From Euleptes europaea (Eukaryota; Chordata; Lepidosauria; Squamata; Sphaerodactylidae): a DNA stretch of 64,000 nt. The first letter of the stretch is position 1; each line of letters opens with the position of its first letter. Below, piece by piece: positions 53,201-62,635 of the stretch. The notes under the pieces are model-generated. The model was not told where the DNA came from and did not search any database. It saw only the letters and a program-made list of their open reading frames with translations. The position numbers and the translations under genes were made by a program. Location of the stretch: NCBI RefSeq assembly GCF_029931775.1, contig NC_079325.1:37054673-37118672 (forward strand), read 5' to 3'.

Positions 53201-54454
53201 TTCATAATTCCCAAGTATGTCTACCACCATCACATACAAGTATCATAAAAAATAAATTTTAAAAAACCTGGCAAGGCTCACAGGTGCAGCTTTCCCTACA
53301 ACAATGGGGGGCAGGAGGAGAGAACTAGCTGCACTCGTGGGAACCTTGCCATGCCTGCAGCTATTAAACAGCAAGCCAAACAACCCACTACTCCATGCAA
53401 TTAGATATCTAGTAACAAAAGTCGCACAAGAGATGGATTGACTCAATAAAACAGGGATGGGGAACCTTTTTTCTGCCAAGGGCCATTTGGATATTTATCA
53501 CATCATTCGGGGGCCATACAAAATTATCAACTTAAAAATTAGACCGCTATATTTGGTCAAACATTTAGCCAAGAGGCACGACCGGAGACAGCTCCAAGTG
53601 TCTACCACATAGAGCGACTCGCTTTTGAGCTCTGCTGTCCCCAGCTGGGCCCAAGAGATTCAGGCAGGGCAGCATCCTCCTGAGCTAGAGATCTGCCAGG
53701 ACCCATGAAGGGCCAGACCAAATGATTTCAAGGGCCTTATACAGCCCCTAGGCCTGACGTTCCCCACCCCTGCAATAAAGGAAGCCACAGCCTTCAGTTT
53801 GCAAGATCTGAGCAAGGCTGTAAAAGATAGGACATTCTGGAGGACTCATTCATAGGGTCGCCATGAGTCGAAAGCGACTTGACGGCACTTATCACACACA
53901 ACAAAAATCGCACAGAATGGCCATTCCACGCCATTAAACAGCAAGGCAGGGCTCCAGAACAACTGGAGCATGCGAAGAAAGAAATCCGACAGATGCAGCT
54001 TTTTCCTGCAAAGGGAGCGAAGCAGCTGCACCGGGTGGACCCCTGCCCTGCATTGTTAGAAGCCCAGCCTCTCCTGCTATAGAAGGCAGCAGAACGACCA
54101 CTGTAAAAACCATTTCCCCTACAACCCTTCCCCGCCCGCTCACGGGCTGCCTTCAAAAAGGCAGACCGTACCGCACTTCCCCACCCCAGCCTACAGAAGG
54201 CGCCGTGTCGGGTTCTGCCCGCCTGCCGCCTTGCCCCTGCCGCAGGGGGCGCTGCTGAGCCGCTCTACCACCCGCCACTCTATGGCTCCCCTCCTCACCC
54301 GTAAACAAGACCGTCTCCGCCAGGCCTTGCTGTTGTTGTAGCCGCCGCCGCCTCCTCCCGCCGCAGGCCCAGTCCCTCCACCGCCGGGGCTGAGCGTTAC
54401 CGAGATAAAGTCCCGCCTGGGCGGCGGCGGCGGCGGCAACGAGGCCGAGTACAT
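38239..54454 (-). CDS. MAN1B1: ER mannosyl-oligosaccharide 1,2-alpha-mannosidase (GH47), complete 13-exon gene
   Basis: Type II membrane enzyme that trims one mannose from Man9GlcNAc2 and marks misfolded glycoproteins for ER-associated degradation. Exons on the minus strand: 54454-54299, 51785-51677, 50912-50776, 48929-48769, 48140-48031, 47132-46947, 45589-45441, 43687-43499, 42858-42668, 41244-41124, 40092-39895, 39260-39129, 38445-38239; GT/AG throughout, in phase, 681 aa (human 699). A proline-rich cytosolic tail with RRDFISVTL is followed by one membrane span (about 63-82), a Pro/Lys-rich stem (about 90-220) and the GH47 domain (about 225-681). The catalytic carboxylates are present: Glu311 (NLFES), Asp444 ([10 protein letters not shown]) and Glu580 (RPEAVES); Thr669 in FNTEAHP is the calcium ligand. 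All sit 19 below the human numbers. The protein starts at MYSASL, which matches an internal human Met; the human first ATG is here a short upstream ORF. Confidence 0.97.
38921..38936 (+). repeat. (AT)8 microsatellite in MAN1B1 intron 12
   Basis: Pure AT dinucleotide run followed by GCACACACA. Confidence 0.85.
39568..39762 (+). repeat. tRNA-derived SINE, Ala-like head, MAN1B1 intron 11
   Basis: Plus-strand copy from GGTCATAGCTCAGTGGTAGA to CTGATTCAGTATAAGATGGG; the last part of the tail is missing. Confidence 0.85.
41497..41709 (-). repeat. 5S rRNA-derived SINE, MAN1B1 intron 9
   Basis: Between perfect 10-bp copies of CAAGTAGTTT (41487-41496 and 41710-41719). The right end is the complement of a 5S-like head (GGCTAGCCTGATCTTGTCAG, then a GGTTAGTAATTGGATGGCAG-like stretch). 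The left end is the GCAGTGACTTG-type tail. A pseudo-copy, not a 5S gene. Confidence 0.8.
41729..42022 (-). repeat. tRNA-derived SINE (GAGCCCTGTGGCGCAGAG head)
   Basis: Full-length minus-strand copy directly after the 5S SINE. Box B-like GAGTTCAATCCCGATGG; the body carries GACTCAGCCTTCCATCCTTC and the end GGGGACTTTTACC. Same family as 58084-58381. Confidence 0.8.
43819..44111 (-). repeat. tRNA-derived SINE (GCCAGCGTGG head), MAN1B1 intron 7
   Basis: Near full-length minus-strand copy from GAAGAAGAGTTGGTTTTTAT to ACACGCTGGCG. Confidence 0.87.
44380..44572 (+). mobile_element. hAT-type MITE, MAN1B1 intron 7
   Basis: Ends CAGAGGTCCCCAAACTTTTT and AACAGTTTGGGAACCTCTG are inverted repeats. Flanks GGCTATAG (44372-44379) and GGCTAGAA (44573-44580) agree at 6 of 8. 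It is non-coding, 193 bp. Confidence 0.75.
46372..46650 (+). mobile_element. L3/CR1-type LINE, 3' end, MAN1B1 intron 6
   Basis: Plus-strand 3' terminal part ending GGTCTGATCCAGCATGGCC and TTTCTTATGTTCTTAAG, with the upstream body text worn. Confidence 0.75.
47161..47451 (-). mobile_element. CpG-rich hAT-type MITE next to MAN1B1 exon 6
   Basis: A 291-bp element with ends TAGGGTTGCCCGG and GGCGTGGCAAGCCTA, flanked by CCTGTGAT (47153-47160) and CCTATGAT (47452-47459), 7 of 8 identical. Its interior is unusually CpG-rich for an intron. It lies 28 bp from the acceptor of MAN1B1 exon 6. Shares its termini with 1916-2118 and 55723-55922 but not their interior. Confidence 0.75.
51340..51605 (-). repeat. 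worn Ala-like tRNA SINE copies, MAN1B1 intron 2
   Basis: Two degraded minus-strand pieces: ACCTCCTGCATGCAAAGC (about 51380) and ACCTGAGATGCTGGGGACTG through CGACCCCTAAGTCACGGCCC (about 51550-51605). Confidence 0.5.
52740..52815 (+). mobile_element. L3/CR1-type LINE 3' terminus, MAN1B1 intron 1
   Basis: Short piece: GTTGGCCACTATGGAAAGAG, then TGGGCCTTCTGTCTGATCCA and GCAGGGCTC. Confidence 0.55.
53390..53906 (+). mobile_element. LINE 3' tail, copy A, interrupted by a hAT element
   Basis: Tail text AGAGATGGATTGACTCAATAAA is broken at 53452-53772 and resumes GGAAGCCACAGCCTTCAG. It ends GTCGCCATGAGTCGAAAGCG then ACTTGACGGCACTTATCACA. The same ending is found in copy B (55372-55500) and on the 5S-derived SINEs. 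Clade not assigned. Confidence 0.65.
53452..53772 (+). mobile_element. hAT-type MITE inside LINE tail copy A
   Basis: Ends CAGGGATGGGGAACCTTTTT and GACGTTCCCCACCCCTG, flanked by CAATAAAA (53444-53451) and CAATAAAG (53773-53780), 7 of 8 identical. 321 bp, non-coding. In MAN1B1 intron 1. Confidence 0.8.
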
Positions 54455-54620
54455 AGCGGCCAGCGACGGCCCCTCAACGGCTGACAGTTCCTTCCACGGC
54501 CGCCATGACTCCTCCGGGCTGCCCAGGCTATAGAGATGACGAGAGAGAGCGACTTCTTCCGTGTGCCTCCCTTCTCGCTCAGGCGGAGCTCTATGGTGCC
54601 ATTCTTAGCCACGTCCCCCC
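54190..54620 (-). promoter_or_regulatory. MAN1B1: MAN1B1 CpG-island promoter and first exon
   Basis: CpG-rich stretch with no TATA box, covering coding exon 1 and the 5' UTR. ATGGCGGCCGTGG near 54506 fits a YY1-type element overlapping the upstream ATG. The island is bounded on both sides by copies of one dispersed repeat in opposite orientation. Confidence 0.7.
54474..54506 (-). CDS. upstream ORF in the MAN1B1 leader (10 codons)
   Basis: ATG at 54506 opens a frame reading MAAVEGTVSR before a stop, 19 bp before the MAN1B1 ATG and out of frame with it. Its first residues match the start of human MAN1B1 (MAACEG), so it looks like the former N-terminus that has lost its connection to the main frame. 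It could reduce or tune translation. Whether it lies in the transcript depends on the start site. Confidence 0.5.
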   Translation of the reverse strand: MAAVEGTVSR

Positions 54621-54839
54621 TTTGGTTTTACAGCGGTCCTCCTGCTGCCTCGTATAGCAGGAGAGGTTGGGCTTTGAACAGCTCCAGGGCAGGGATCCAC
54701 CCGGTGCAGCTGCTTCGCTCCCTTTGCAGGAAAAGCTGCATCTGTTGGATTTCTTCGTATGCTCCAGTCATGCTAGGAAAAGTTGAGGGCAGCAGGAAAA
54801 GAGGAAGACCCAACAAGAGATGGATGGACTCGATAGGGG

Positions 54840-55371
54840 GATGCTTTTTAGTGCAGGCATAGCTCACTGCCCATATGCCAGATTTTAGACCCTGGGGCTA
54901 ATTCTTAAGCTCCTTAGACATGAGTATGGCTTGGCCATCTTTCTCAAAGGGAACAAGACTTTTAATGGCTGGAGCACGTGCTGAGCATAATTCATATTCC
55001 TCCCTGCATTCAGAGCACTATATTGCCAAACCTGTTGGTGTTTCACTTTTTGCCCTGTTGCATTATGCATCTTTTCCGGTCCCAAGAATGTTAGCATCTA
55101 TCATTTCTTTATTCCATAAGCATTCCATATATGGAACCGGATATTGACCATCTCATTAGCCAAAAGCAGCCCCATACTTCCCATTGAAATATAAGTCTAT
55201 GTTGATTAAAATCGTTCTTTATTTTAAATATTGCATTCTCTTATTTTTTGTGCACTACAAATAAAATATGCGCAGTGTGAATAGGAATTTGTTCACATTT
55301 TTTCAAGCTATAGTGTTTCAAGCTATAGCCAGTTCACTGTCCCTCTGTTTAAAAAGTTTGAGGACCCCTGC
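54840..55371 (+). mobile_element. hAT element, Charlie-like 3' part, inside LINE tail copy B
   Basis: The right end reads TTTAAAAAGTTTGAGGACCC then CTG, a hAT terminus, preceded by CACTGTCCCTCTG and a body (AAATATTGCATTCTCTTATT, GTGCACTACAAATAAAATAT) that I recall from Charlie/OposCharlie-type elements. No matching left terminus is seen, so the left boundary is approximate and the element probably incomplete. Confidence 0.55.
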
Positions 55372-55500
55372 AATAAAGGAAGCCACAGCCTTCAATTTGC
55401 AAGATCTGAGCAAGGCTGTCAAAGACAGGACATTTTGGAGGACTTTCATTCATAGGGTTGCCATGAGTCGGAAGCGACTTGACAGCACTTAACACACACG
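55372..55500 (+). mobile_element. LINE 3' tail, copy B (right part)
   Basis: CAATAAAGGAAGCCACAGCC to GGAAGCGACTTGACAGCACT and (AC)n. The left part of the same tail is at about 54776-54839 (AAGAGGAAGACCCAACAAGA). About 90% like copy A over the shared stretch by eye. Confidence 0.65.
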
Positions 55501-55722
55501 CACACACATGCTCCAGTTGTTCTGGAGCCTTGCCTTGCTGTTTAATAGCTGCAGACATGGCAAGATTCCCACAAGTGCAGCTACTTCGCTTGGGAGAGCC
55601 TTGCCTCGTGTTCATCAGCAAGGCCCGAAACTTCCATGGAAGAGTTGCTAACTTACAGGTGATGCCTGGAGTTCTCCTGGAATTACAACTGATCTCTAGA
55701 CTGCAGAGATCAGTTTCCCTGG

Positions 55723-55922
55723 TAGAGTTGCCAACCTCCAGGTACCAGGAGATCTGCTATTACAACTGATCTCCAGCTGATCGAGATCAGTTCACCTGGA
55801 GAAAATTGCTGCTTTGGCAACTGGACTGTATGGGGCACTGAAGTCCCTCCCCAAACCCCGCCCTCCTCAGGTTCTGCCCCAAAAACCTCTCATCAGTAGC
55901 AAAGAGGGACCTGGCAACCCTA
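55723..55922 (+). mobile_element. hAT-type MITE with TAGRGTTGCC ends, nested in a relative
   Basis: A 200-bp element, TAGAGTTGCCAACCTCCAGG to GACCTGGCAACCCTA, with 8-bp duplication TTCCCTGG (55715-55722) and TTCCTTGG (55923-55930). It sits inside a worn relative that starts near 55640 (AGAGTTGCTAAC) and ends near 56067 (GTTGGCAACCCTA). Confidence 0.75.
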
Positions 55923-56067
55923 TTCCTTGGAGAAAATGGAAAATTTTTGGAGGGTGGGCTGTATGGCATTATACCCTGCTAAGGTCCTTCTCCTCCCCAA
56001 ATGCTGCCTTCGCTAAGCTCCACCCCCAAATCTCCAGGATGTTCCCAACCTAAAGTTGGCAACCCTA

Positions 56068-56730
56068 GCAAGTTGTGTAAGAAAGATAAAGTAAACTTTC
56101 CTATGTGGCTCTGAGAACTGTAATTTCTCACTTTTTAAAATAAGTACTTTTAGCATAGTAACGTTATTTATTTACTGATTTGGAAAATTTCTGCTGCCAA
56201 TTAGCTGCTAAGAGACCCAAGAGGAGATTCACACGAATTATAAAAGCCACTGGCAGTACAATCCTAAACAGTTTCATTATTCTAACCCCATTGACTTGAA
56301 AGGACCTAAAAGATTTTGCTTTGTGAGTGGGCCATCGTTCTTAACCTTTGGTTATGATGATGAAACGGATCTTCTTAGGAAAGGTGGGACAAAATGTAAC
56401 CAGTCTGCTTCTCAGTATATTGTAATTTACAAAATAAAACAATATGTCATCTAAAGCTCTTTAACTAACAGTGCCCTACAGATACGGTTTTCCAGCAAAG
56501 GTTAGTTTCTGTACCGGGATTCGTAGGATTGATTCATGCTCAACACTGGAAAATGTTCCCCTGGCTGCACTGGTGACACTGTTTGCTGTGCTGACTGTGA
56601 CAAAGGAAAGGCAGGATAGAAATCTAGCAGCTAAAAAACTTATGGCAGCAGTGACTCCCCAAAAGATTGTCGGTGGGTCTGTTGGTGCAACAGAAAAATT
56701 AATAAGCAGCGTTTGACAAGGGGAAAACTA
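56068..56730. other. non-coding stretch
   Basis: Nothing recognised except a short common-repeat piece around 56255-56310 (CCCCATTGACTTGAAAGGAC). Confidence 0.35.
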
Positions 56731-57013
56731 GAAGAAGAGTTGGTTTTTATATGCCGACTTTCTCTACCACTTAAGGGAGACTCAAATCGGCTTACAATCA
56801 ACTTCCCTTCCCCACAACAGACACCCTGTGAGGTAGGTGGGGCTGAGAGAGTGTGACTAGCCCAAGGTCACCCAGCTGGGTTCGTGTGGAGGAGTGGGTT
56901 CACCAGATTAGCGTCCACCGCTCATGTGGAGGAGTGGGGAATCAAACCCGGTTCTCCAGATCACAGTCCACCGCTCCAAACCACTGCTCTTAACCACTAC
57001 ACCACGCTGGCTC
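56731..57013 (-). repeat. tRNA-derived SINE (GCCAGCGTGG head)
   Basis: Near full-length minus-strand copy from GAAGAAGAGTTGGTTTTTAT to CTACACCACGCTGG; small internal loss near 56890. Confidence 0.87.
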
Positions 57014-58083
57014 TATCTAAAGACTGCATGTTATCAAAAAAGATAAGTGGATGTGAGAGAAAAACATGTTTTGTGATATGATCCCCCTGCAGTTTGTGGT
57101 AGTTTTAAAATAGTGAACCACAGGCCTTACCGTTTGTGAACTGAGTGGTACTGTGCACAGGAGACACTTCATGGGCTGCTGGGATAGAGAAGCTAGCTAA
57201 AATTGGGAAATTCACATATCCTCCAGCCCCTACATAAAGCTACCCATTAGTTTCTAGTGATTGTTTGCCAAGCTTTGTTACTCCAAGGGCTATCAGGTTT
57301 ATCTTTTGCTCTGTACCTTTCCCAAATTACTACCTGGTATTTTCCACTGTTTTCAAAGAGGTAGCAGCCATTTTTTGCCTTTGGTGCCTCTTGAAACCCA
57401 TGCTTCAACCACACAGTCTAAACTAATTAAGTCTGCAACACCTCTTGTGCTCCCTTTTAAGATTGCTGCAGACTTTGGGGTTTTCCTGAAGTACTGGACC
57501 ATTATAATCAACATGCAGCCTAACAAAATGTTGGGGGGGAGAGGCTTGACAGTTTGCCCACATTTGTGCAAAAATTTGACTGGTTCCAATAAAAATTATG
57601 CTGCTGTACTTTTTAGATTTTATTTCTACCACAAATGTATTGCAACATTTATACCGTCACGCAGAGAAAAGTTCACTGAATACAATGGGACTAATTTCCT
57701 ACACACAAACATGCATAAGATCAGGCTCCAAGCATCCAGACAAGTCACTTCTAGCTAACCAAAAGAAAGCCCTACTATTCAGTTGTCTCCGTAGTCCAAG
57801 ATGCAGTTGTTGGTTACGGGGATTTAGAACCCCTGAACTGCTTTATCATTCTTGCCCTCGATGGCCTTACAAAATGATGGCATTACAGGGAGATGGACTG
57901 GGCATGGGAAAACAGGATAGCTAGGTTCCCCAAAACCCTACATGCCTGCATTCCCTCATCATACATCACTTGTTTCATAATGTTTAGGAAAATAAACAAG
58001 CAGAAACTGCCGCAAGTATACATCACACTCCTTCCCCTCTAGGTACAGGGAAATATGGTTGTGTGTCCATTGATGTTTTGTAG
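57014..58083. other. non-coding stretch
   Basis: No recognised gene. A 165-codon open frame at 57261-57758 (+) shows no domain or codon pattern of a gene. It ends in a short common-repeat piece (ATACAATGGGACTAATTTCC). Confidence 0.35.
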
Positions 58084-58381
58084 GGAGCCCTGTGAGGCAG
58101 AGTGGTAAGCTGCAGTCCTGCAGTCCAAGCTCTGCTCACGACCTGAGTTTGATCCCAACGGAAGTTAGTGTCATGTAGCTGGCTCAAGGTTGACTCAGCC
58201 TTCCATCCTTCCAAGGTTGGTAAAATGAGTACCCAGCTTGCTGGGGGTAAAGGGAAGGTGACTGGGGAAGGCACTGGCAAACCACCCCGCAAACAAAGTC
58301 TGCCTAGTAAACGTCAGGATGTGACATCACCCCATGGGTCAGGAATGACCCAGTGCTTGCACAGGGGACCTTTACTTACTT
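58084..58381 (+). repeat. tRNA-derived SINE (GAGCCCTGTGGCGCAGAG head)
   Basis: Full-length plus-strand copy: GGAGCCCTGTGAGGCAGAGT, box B-like GAGTTTGATCCCAACGG, end GGGGACCTTTACTTAC. Confidence 0.82.
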
Positions 58382-60112
58382 TGTAGTATACTTCTACTAT
58401 TCAACAGGTAAACAGAAATGCTGCAAGTCTAGATTGCATATCGGGAGCATCAACTGTCCCTGTAACCCAGGTACCGGGTTAATAGGATGGCTGTTTCAAC
58501 ATGCAAATATCCTACATGGTTTTATTTCCATGAAACGGTAAAGGCAGGAACCTATTGCAGTCTTGTTTCACTCTTGTGGTCTGCGAGTGCCTTTATTCAT
58601 TCACAACATAATCGATAGAGGGGTTACATATTTCAAAGTCTGCTGCATAATGCAACAAAACCAAAGATATGCCAATACTTAAGTAGTCCTCATGTAATTT
58701 CTGACCACTGCAATGTAATACATCAGAAAATCCAGAATAGCCTCCTTTTTACCCTTGCTCTAAATTGATGAGAAGGAAACCCCTCCCTGAAAATCCCAGA
58801 TGTACCCATCTTCAAAAGCAAAAACACATTCAGACCATGGTCATGGTAGCAGAAATCTCCCATCACTCCAGACGCCATCTTGTAAATCTAGTGTTTATGA
58901 GAAGGAATAAAAATTGTGTACAAATGATCAGTTTTTGATACTTCAGAAACGTGATGGATCTGAATATTTATTGGAAATAAATCTTCATGTATCAGCTTCC
59001 TTCCAAAAATCAAAGCACATATACCTTTGTTGGCAGAGGAAATAGATCTGTTGCTATTGTTTTTCACACACAAGTCAGTACTCAGAAGAAGACAGAGGAT
59101 GCAGAATTTGTTTAGCCTCTTTTAAGTCTCACCTTTCATTTTTTGTTCATGTTCAAAAAGCTTATGGCTGGGAAAATACACTCTAAAATATGGAAGCTAA
59201 GCCTACTGAAATCTCAGAAGCCACAGAAGTGGCTGAATCATATTTTCAACAGCTGGGATGGTTTCAGGCTCCTTACAGAAGCAAAAGCATACTTAAGCAA
59301 AAAAAAGTATAGAATAAATTAAGCTACATACAACCATGCCAATGTGCCCAACCATGCAAATGTGCCCAGACTATATAAAGTATACAAACCAAGCTAGTTT
59401 TTTCTGGCACAAAATTGGGATGAACTGGATACAGAATTAGAAAGGGCACCCACCCCTGTGCACCCATCATGGTTGCAATAATCCAAGGAGAGAAATAGCC
59501 CTGCTGCCAGGCCTCTAATCCCTTTCATTGTATTTTCTTTTGTTAACCACTGCTGGACTTCGAGCTGCTGTTTTTTAAAGGTACAAGTATCAGCCCTACT
59601 TTGAAAGCTCTTTAAGGTATCAGGTGCCAACTAAGCACAAGTATTTCTCCCCCCCCCCCAGCACATGCAGCATCTTCAGGGTCAAAAGGCACTTTTCAAA
59701 AGAACATGTCATGATATTACCCAGCTTCAAGATTTAGGAAAAGATAAATTTCTGTCCAGGCAGAACAGCAGCAAAACACTTGCTGGGTGGTTGTGTGCAG
59801 GCAGGTTAGGCACCAGCCATGTTCGTCCTGAGGCAGTTCTTCACCAGCCTTCTGTCCTCCAAAATTTAACTATGGCCTCCTCATCAGTCACGATGGCATT
59901 TCCAAGATCAGGCCAGCTATGCAAGTTAGACACGGACTTCTTAGGGCTGTAGGTGAACAGCCCTCTTTGAGGCTATGGCACCCCACCCCCCAAGAGCTAG
60001 GGATGGTCTCCTCTGCTGCCTTCTCCAGCCTCATAGGGAGCTGATTTTAAACATCGGAACAGGCCAAACTCTGTCTTGGCTATTTCCAATTAAGCCACTG
60101 CAAGTCAAGAAA
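58382..60112. other. non-coding stretch
   Basis: AT-rich, no gene or clear repeat recognised. Short open frames on both strands have no family resemblance. Confidence 0.35.
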
Positions 60113-60359
60113 AAGGAGGAGAGTTGGTTTTTATATGCCAACTTTTTCTACCACTTAAGGAGTATCAAGGCAGCTTACAGTTGCTTTCCCTTCCCCCTCA
60201 CAACAGGCACCTTGTGAGGTAGATGGGGCTGAGAGAGTTCTGAGAGAACTGTGACAAGCCCAAGGTTACCCAACAGGCTTCATGTGGAGGGGTGGGGAAT
60301 CAAACCAGGTTCTCCAGATTAGAGTCCGCCACTCTTAACCACTGCACCATGCTGGCTCT
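60113..60359 (-). repeat. tRNA-derived SINE (GCCAGCGTGG head), shortened
   Basis: Minus-strand copy with an internal loss between the two CTCC-type blocks; ends AACCACTGCACCATGCTGG. Confidence 0.82.
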
Positions 60360-60595
60360 CCACTATGGTGGAGAGAATGGCTTCTATCTCAGTTGGCGAT
60401 TTCCAGTTTTATCATCACAGCTTCCAGTTTTTAATAAAGCTATTTGGTAAGCAGGGGCAGAAATATAGAATTTCACATCCCAATCCAAAACACAGCGAGG
60501 TAATTATGATAGTTTTCAGCCCTACCAAAAGTACAATAAGAGTTTGGCTCTATACTATTGACATCAGAATTAATTCCTAGCATCTGCCATCAAGC

Positions 60596-60804
60596 CCTGA
60601 CTTGGATGGCTCAGGCTAGCCTGATCTCGTCAGATCTCAGAAGCTAAGCAGGGACAGCCCTGGTTAGTATTTGGGTGGGAGACCACCAAGGAAGTCCGGG
60701 GTTGCTAAAAAGGAAGGCACTGGCAAACCCACCTCTTGCCTTGAAAACCCCATAAGGGGTTGCCATAAGTCGACTGCGACTTGACGGCACTTTACACACA
60801 CACG
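60596..60804 (+). repeat. 5S rRNA-derived SINE with LINE-type tail
   Basis: Between perfect 11-bp copies of TCTGCCATCAA (60585-60595 and 60805-60815). The head is clearly 5S-derived (CTGATCTCGTCAGATCTCAG, AAGCTAAGCAGGGACAGCCC, TGGTTAGTATTTGGGTGGGA, GACCACC). The tail, GTTGCCATAAGTCGACTGCG then ACTTGACGGCACTTTACACA, matches the LINE tails at 53906 and 55500. Confidence 0.85.
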
Positions 60805-60910
60805 TCTGCCATCAAAGTACTTGCTTCCATAAGAAAAAAAATAAGAATTATAGGAAAGAAATTTGAAAATAAGCAAATCCCTGGAAAAGGCTGGTTGCCA
60901 AAGTTTATCT

Positions 60911-61185
60911 GGGTACCCAAGGTTGGGCAGGAAGAATATATATATACTGAAAATATAATTTATTAGAAGCGCTATGTAAAGGTTAAAAATATTTAAAAAC
61001 ATTAAAATACAGTTATCAACCCTAGGAAATGCCATTGTGCTATTTTAATGTTTTTTAAAAAATTTAACCTTTACCTAGCGCTTCTAATAAATTATATTTT
61101 CAGTATATACTTTTTTTTCCCTACCCAACCTTGGGTACCCAGCTTCTGTTTTCAGGTTGGGTTTTATTCCCCTCTTTTTCCTTCT
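60911..61185. mobile_element. Penelope-like (?) repeat with inverted terminal arms
   Basis: A 275-bp insert between perfect 14-bp copies of GCCAAAGTTTATCT (60897-60910 and 61186-61199). It is an inverted repeat with arms of about 110 bp, from GGGTACCCAAGGTTGGG to CCCAACCTTGGGTACCC, around a centre near 61020. The arm text matches the 3' half of 3121-3562. The right end (GGGTTTTATTCCCCTCTTTT) is the complement of that element's start. Confidence 0.6.
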
Positions 61186-61199
61186 GCCAAAGTTTATCT

Positions 61200-62128
61200 C
61201 CTGATAGAGGTCTCCTTCATTCATGCTGTGCTACGAATTTCGCTACATCTTCATCCAGAAGAAAAGGTGACTGAAGATTTTTTGCTTTCAGGTATGTCTC
61301 TAGACCCTTAAAAAAGGAGGAAAGAGGAATAATGTAAGTTATTTTGGAAGGACTCTCTAGTTCTACCATGGTCACTGTTTTACTGTCCAACCCTATGCAT
61401 CCTCTCAGAAGTAAGGATTTGCAAAACAAATTAATTGTCCTTTCAAAAGATTCACATTTTTATAATACTGGTTAGTATTCCCTGTTGTTTCTGAAATTTA
61501 ATCTGATTCTGCGGGAAATGTTTCTAGCTGCAGAGCTTCAACGTTAAGTTTTGTATCTCCAAATTCCCTTCTGATCACTTTAACTCTAAATCAGGCTGCT
61601 TTGGTTTCCCCCAGAACCACTTGCTGCAGGACCGACATTAATTAGTGGAAACACTGCAGAAAGAAAAGACCAGCCCACCAAAGTCTCTTCTGTTGCAAAA
61701 TCTGTTTGACTGTGATGACTGGAGGGCTTCAATGTTAGTTTCATATATCCTGGTCTATCCTGACTTTTTCACTTTCCTATAACATCATTAAACCAGACCA
61801 CCAAGCACCAAATGAATAAATGTTCCTTCATCCATCAACATCCTCATTCTTATAATGACTGGCACTTCTTTCATTTGTTTTCCATACTATTTTTCAGCCC
61901 CTTCTCCAGCCATGGGGAGGGGGGTGAAAAGCAGAAAGGAATGCTTTTGTATCAAAAGGTGTATTTTTATCCTCTAAAGAGGACCGAACTCCTTACTCCA
62001 TTTTGTATTTGGATGCAACCAACTTTTAGTAACACAATTCTAATCAACTATGCTTTTAATGTAAATATTTTCAATAATCATTTTGTTGTTGCTCTGAAGT
62101 TTTTAATGTTTCTAATGATGCTCTGATG
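61200..62128. other. non-coding stretch
   Basis: AT-rich, no gene or recognised repeat. Confidence 0.35.
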
Positions 62129-62635
62129 CAGTGGTTCCCAACGTGGGGCACACGCCCCACAGGGGGGCAATTTGATTTTTAAGGGGGGCAATTCGAGAAT
62201 GAGTTATTAACAGTGAATTTTTTGCATTTCTTATGGTTCTAGGGGCCTCATATACAGTATATAAATAGATATTGTGACATACACATTTTAAAAATTAAAA
62301 TCAGATTAAACACGGCGGTCACATGAACACATGAAGCTGCCTTATACTGAATCAGACCCTTGGTCCATCAAAGTCAGCACTGTCCACTCAGACCGGTGGC
62401 GGCTCTCCAGGGTCTCAGACAGAGGTCTTTCACATCACCCACTTGGTCCCTTTAACTGGAGATGCTGGGGATTGAACCTAGGACCTTCTGCACGCCAAGC
62501 AGATGCTCTACCACTGAGCCACAGCCCCTCCCCTTTAAAAGCCTTGAGCTGGCGACAATGTCACGGTGGGGGGGGCGCATCAGGATTTTAGAGATGCTTA
62601 GGTGGGGCATGCCAAAAAAAGGTTGGGAATCACCA
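62129..62635 (+). mobile_element. hAT-type MITE interrupted by a tRNA SINE
   Basis: Starts CAGTGGTTCCCAACGTGGGG and ends GGTTGGGAATCACCA. Flanks CTCTGATG (62121-62128) and CTCTAACG (62636-62643) agree at 6 of 8. A SINE fills 62320-62533. Confidence 0.7.
62320..62533 (-). repeat. tRNA-derived SINE, Ala-like head, nested in a hAT MITE
   Basis: Near full-length minus-strand copy from CACATGAACACATGAAGCTG to CCACTGAGCCACAGCCCCTC. Confidence 0.85.

Noticed and set aside
57261-57758. 165-codon plus-strand open frame
   Set aside because: AT-rich, no family resemblance, overlaps a common repeat piece; expected by chance in a window of this size.
60596-60804. 5S rRNA gene
   Set aside because: Only the internal promoter-like part is 5S-like. 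It is joined to a LINE-type tail and flanked by target duplications, so it is a SINE.
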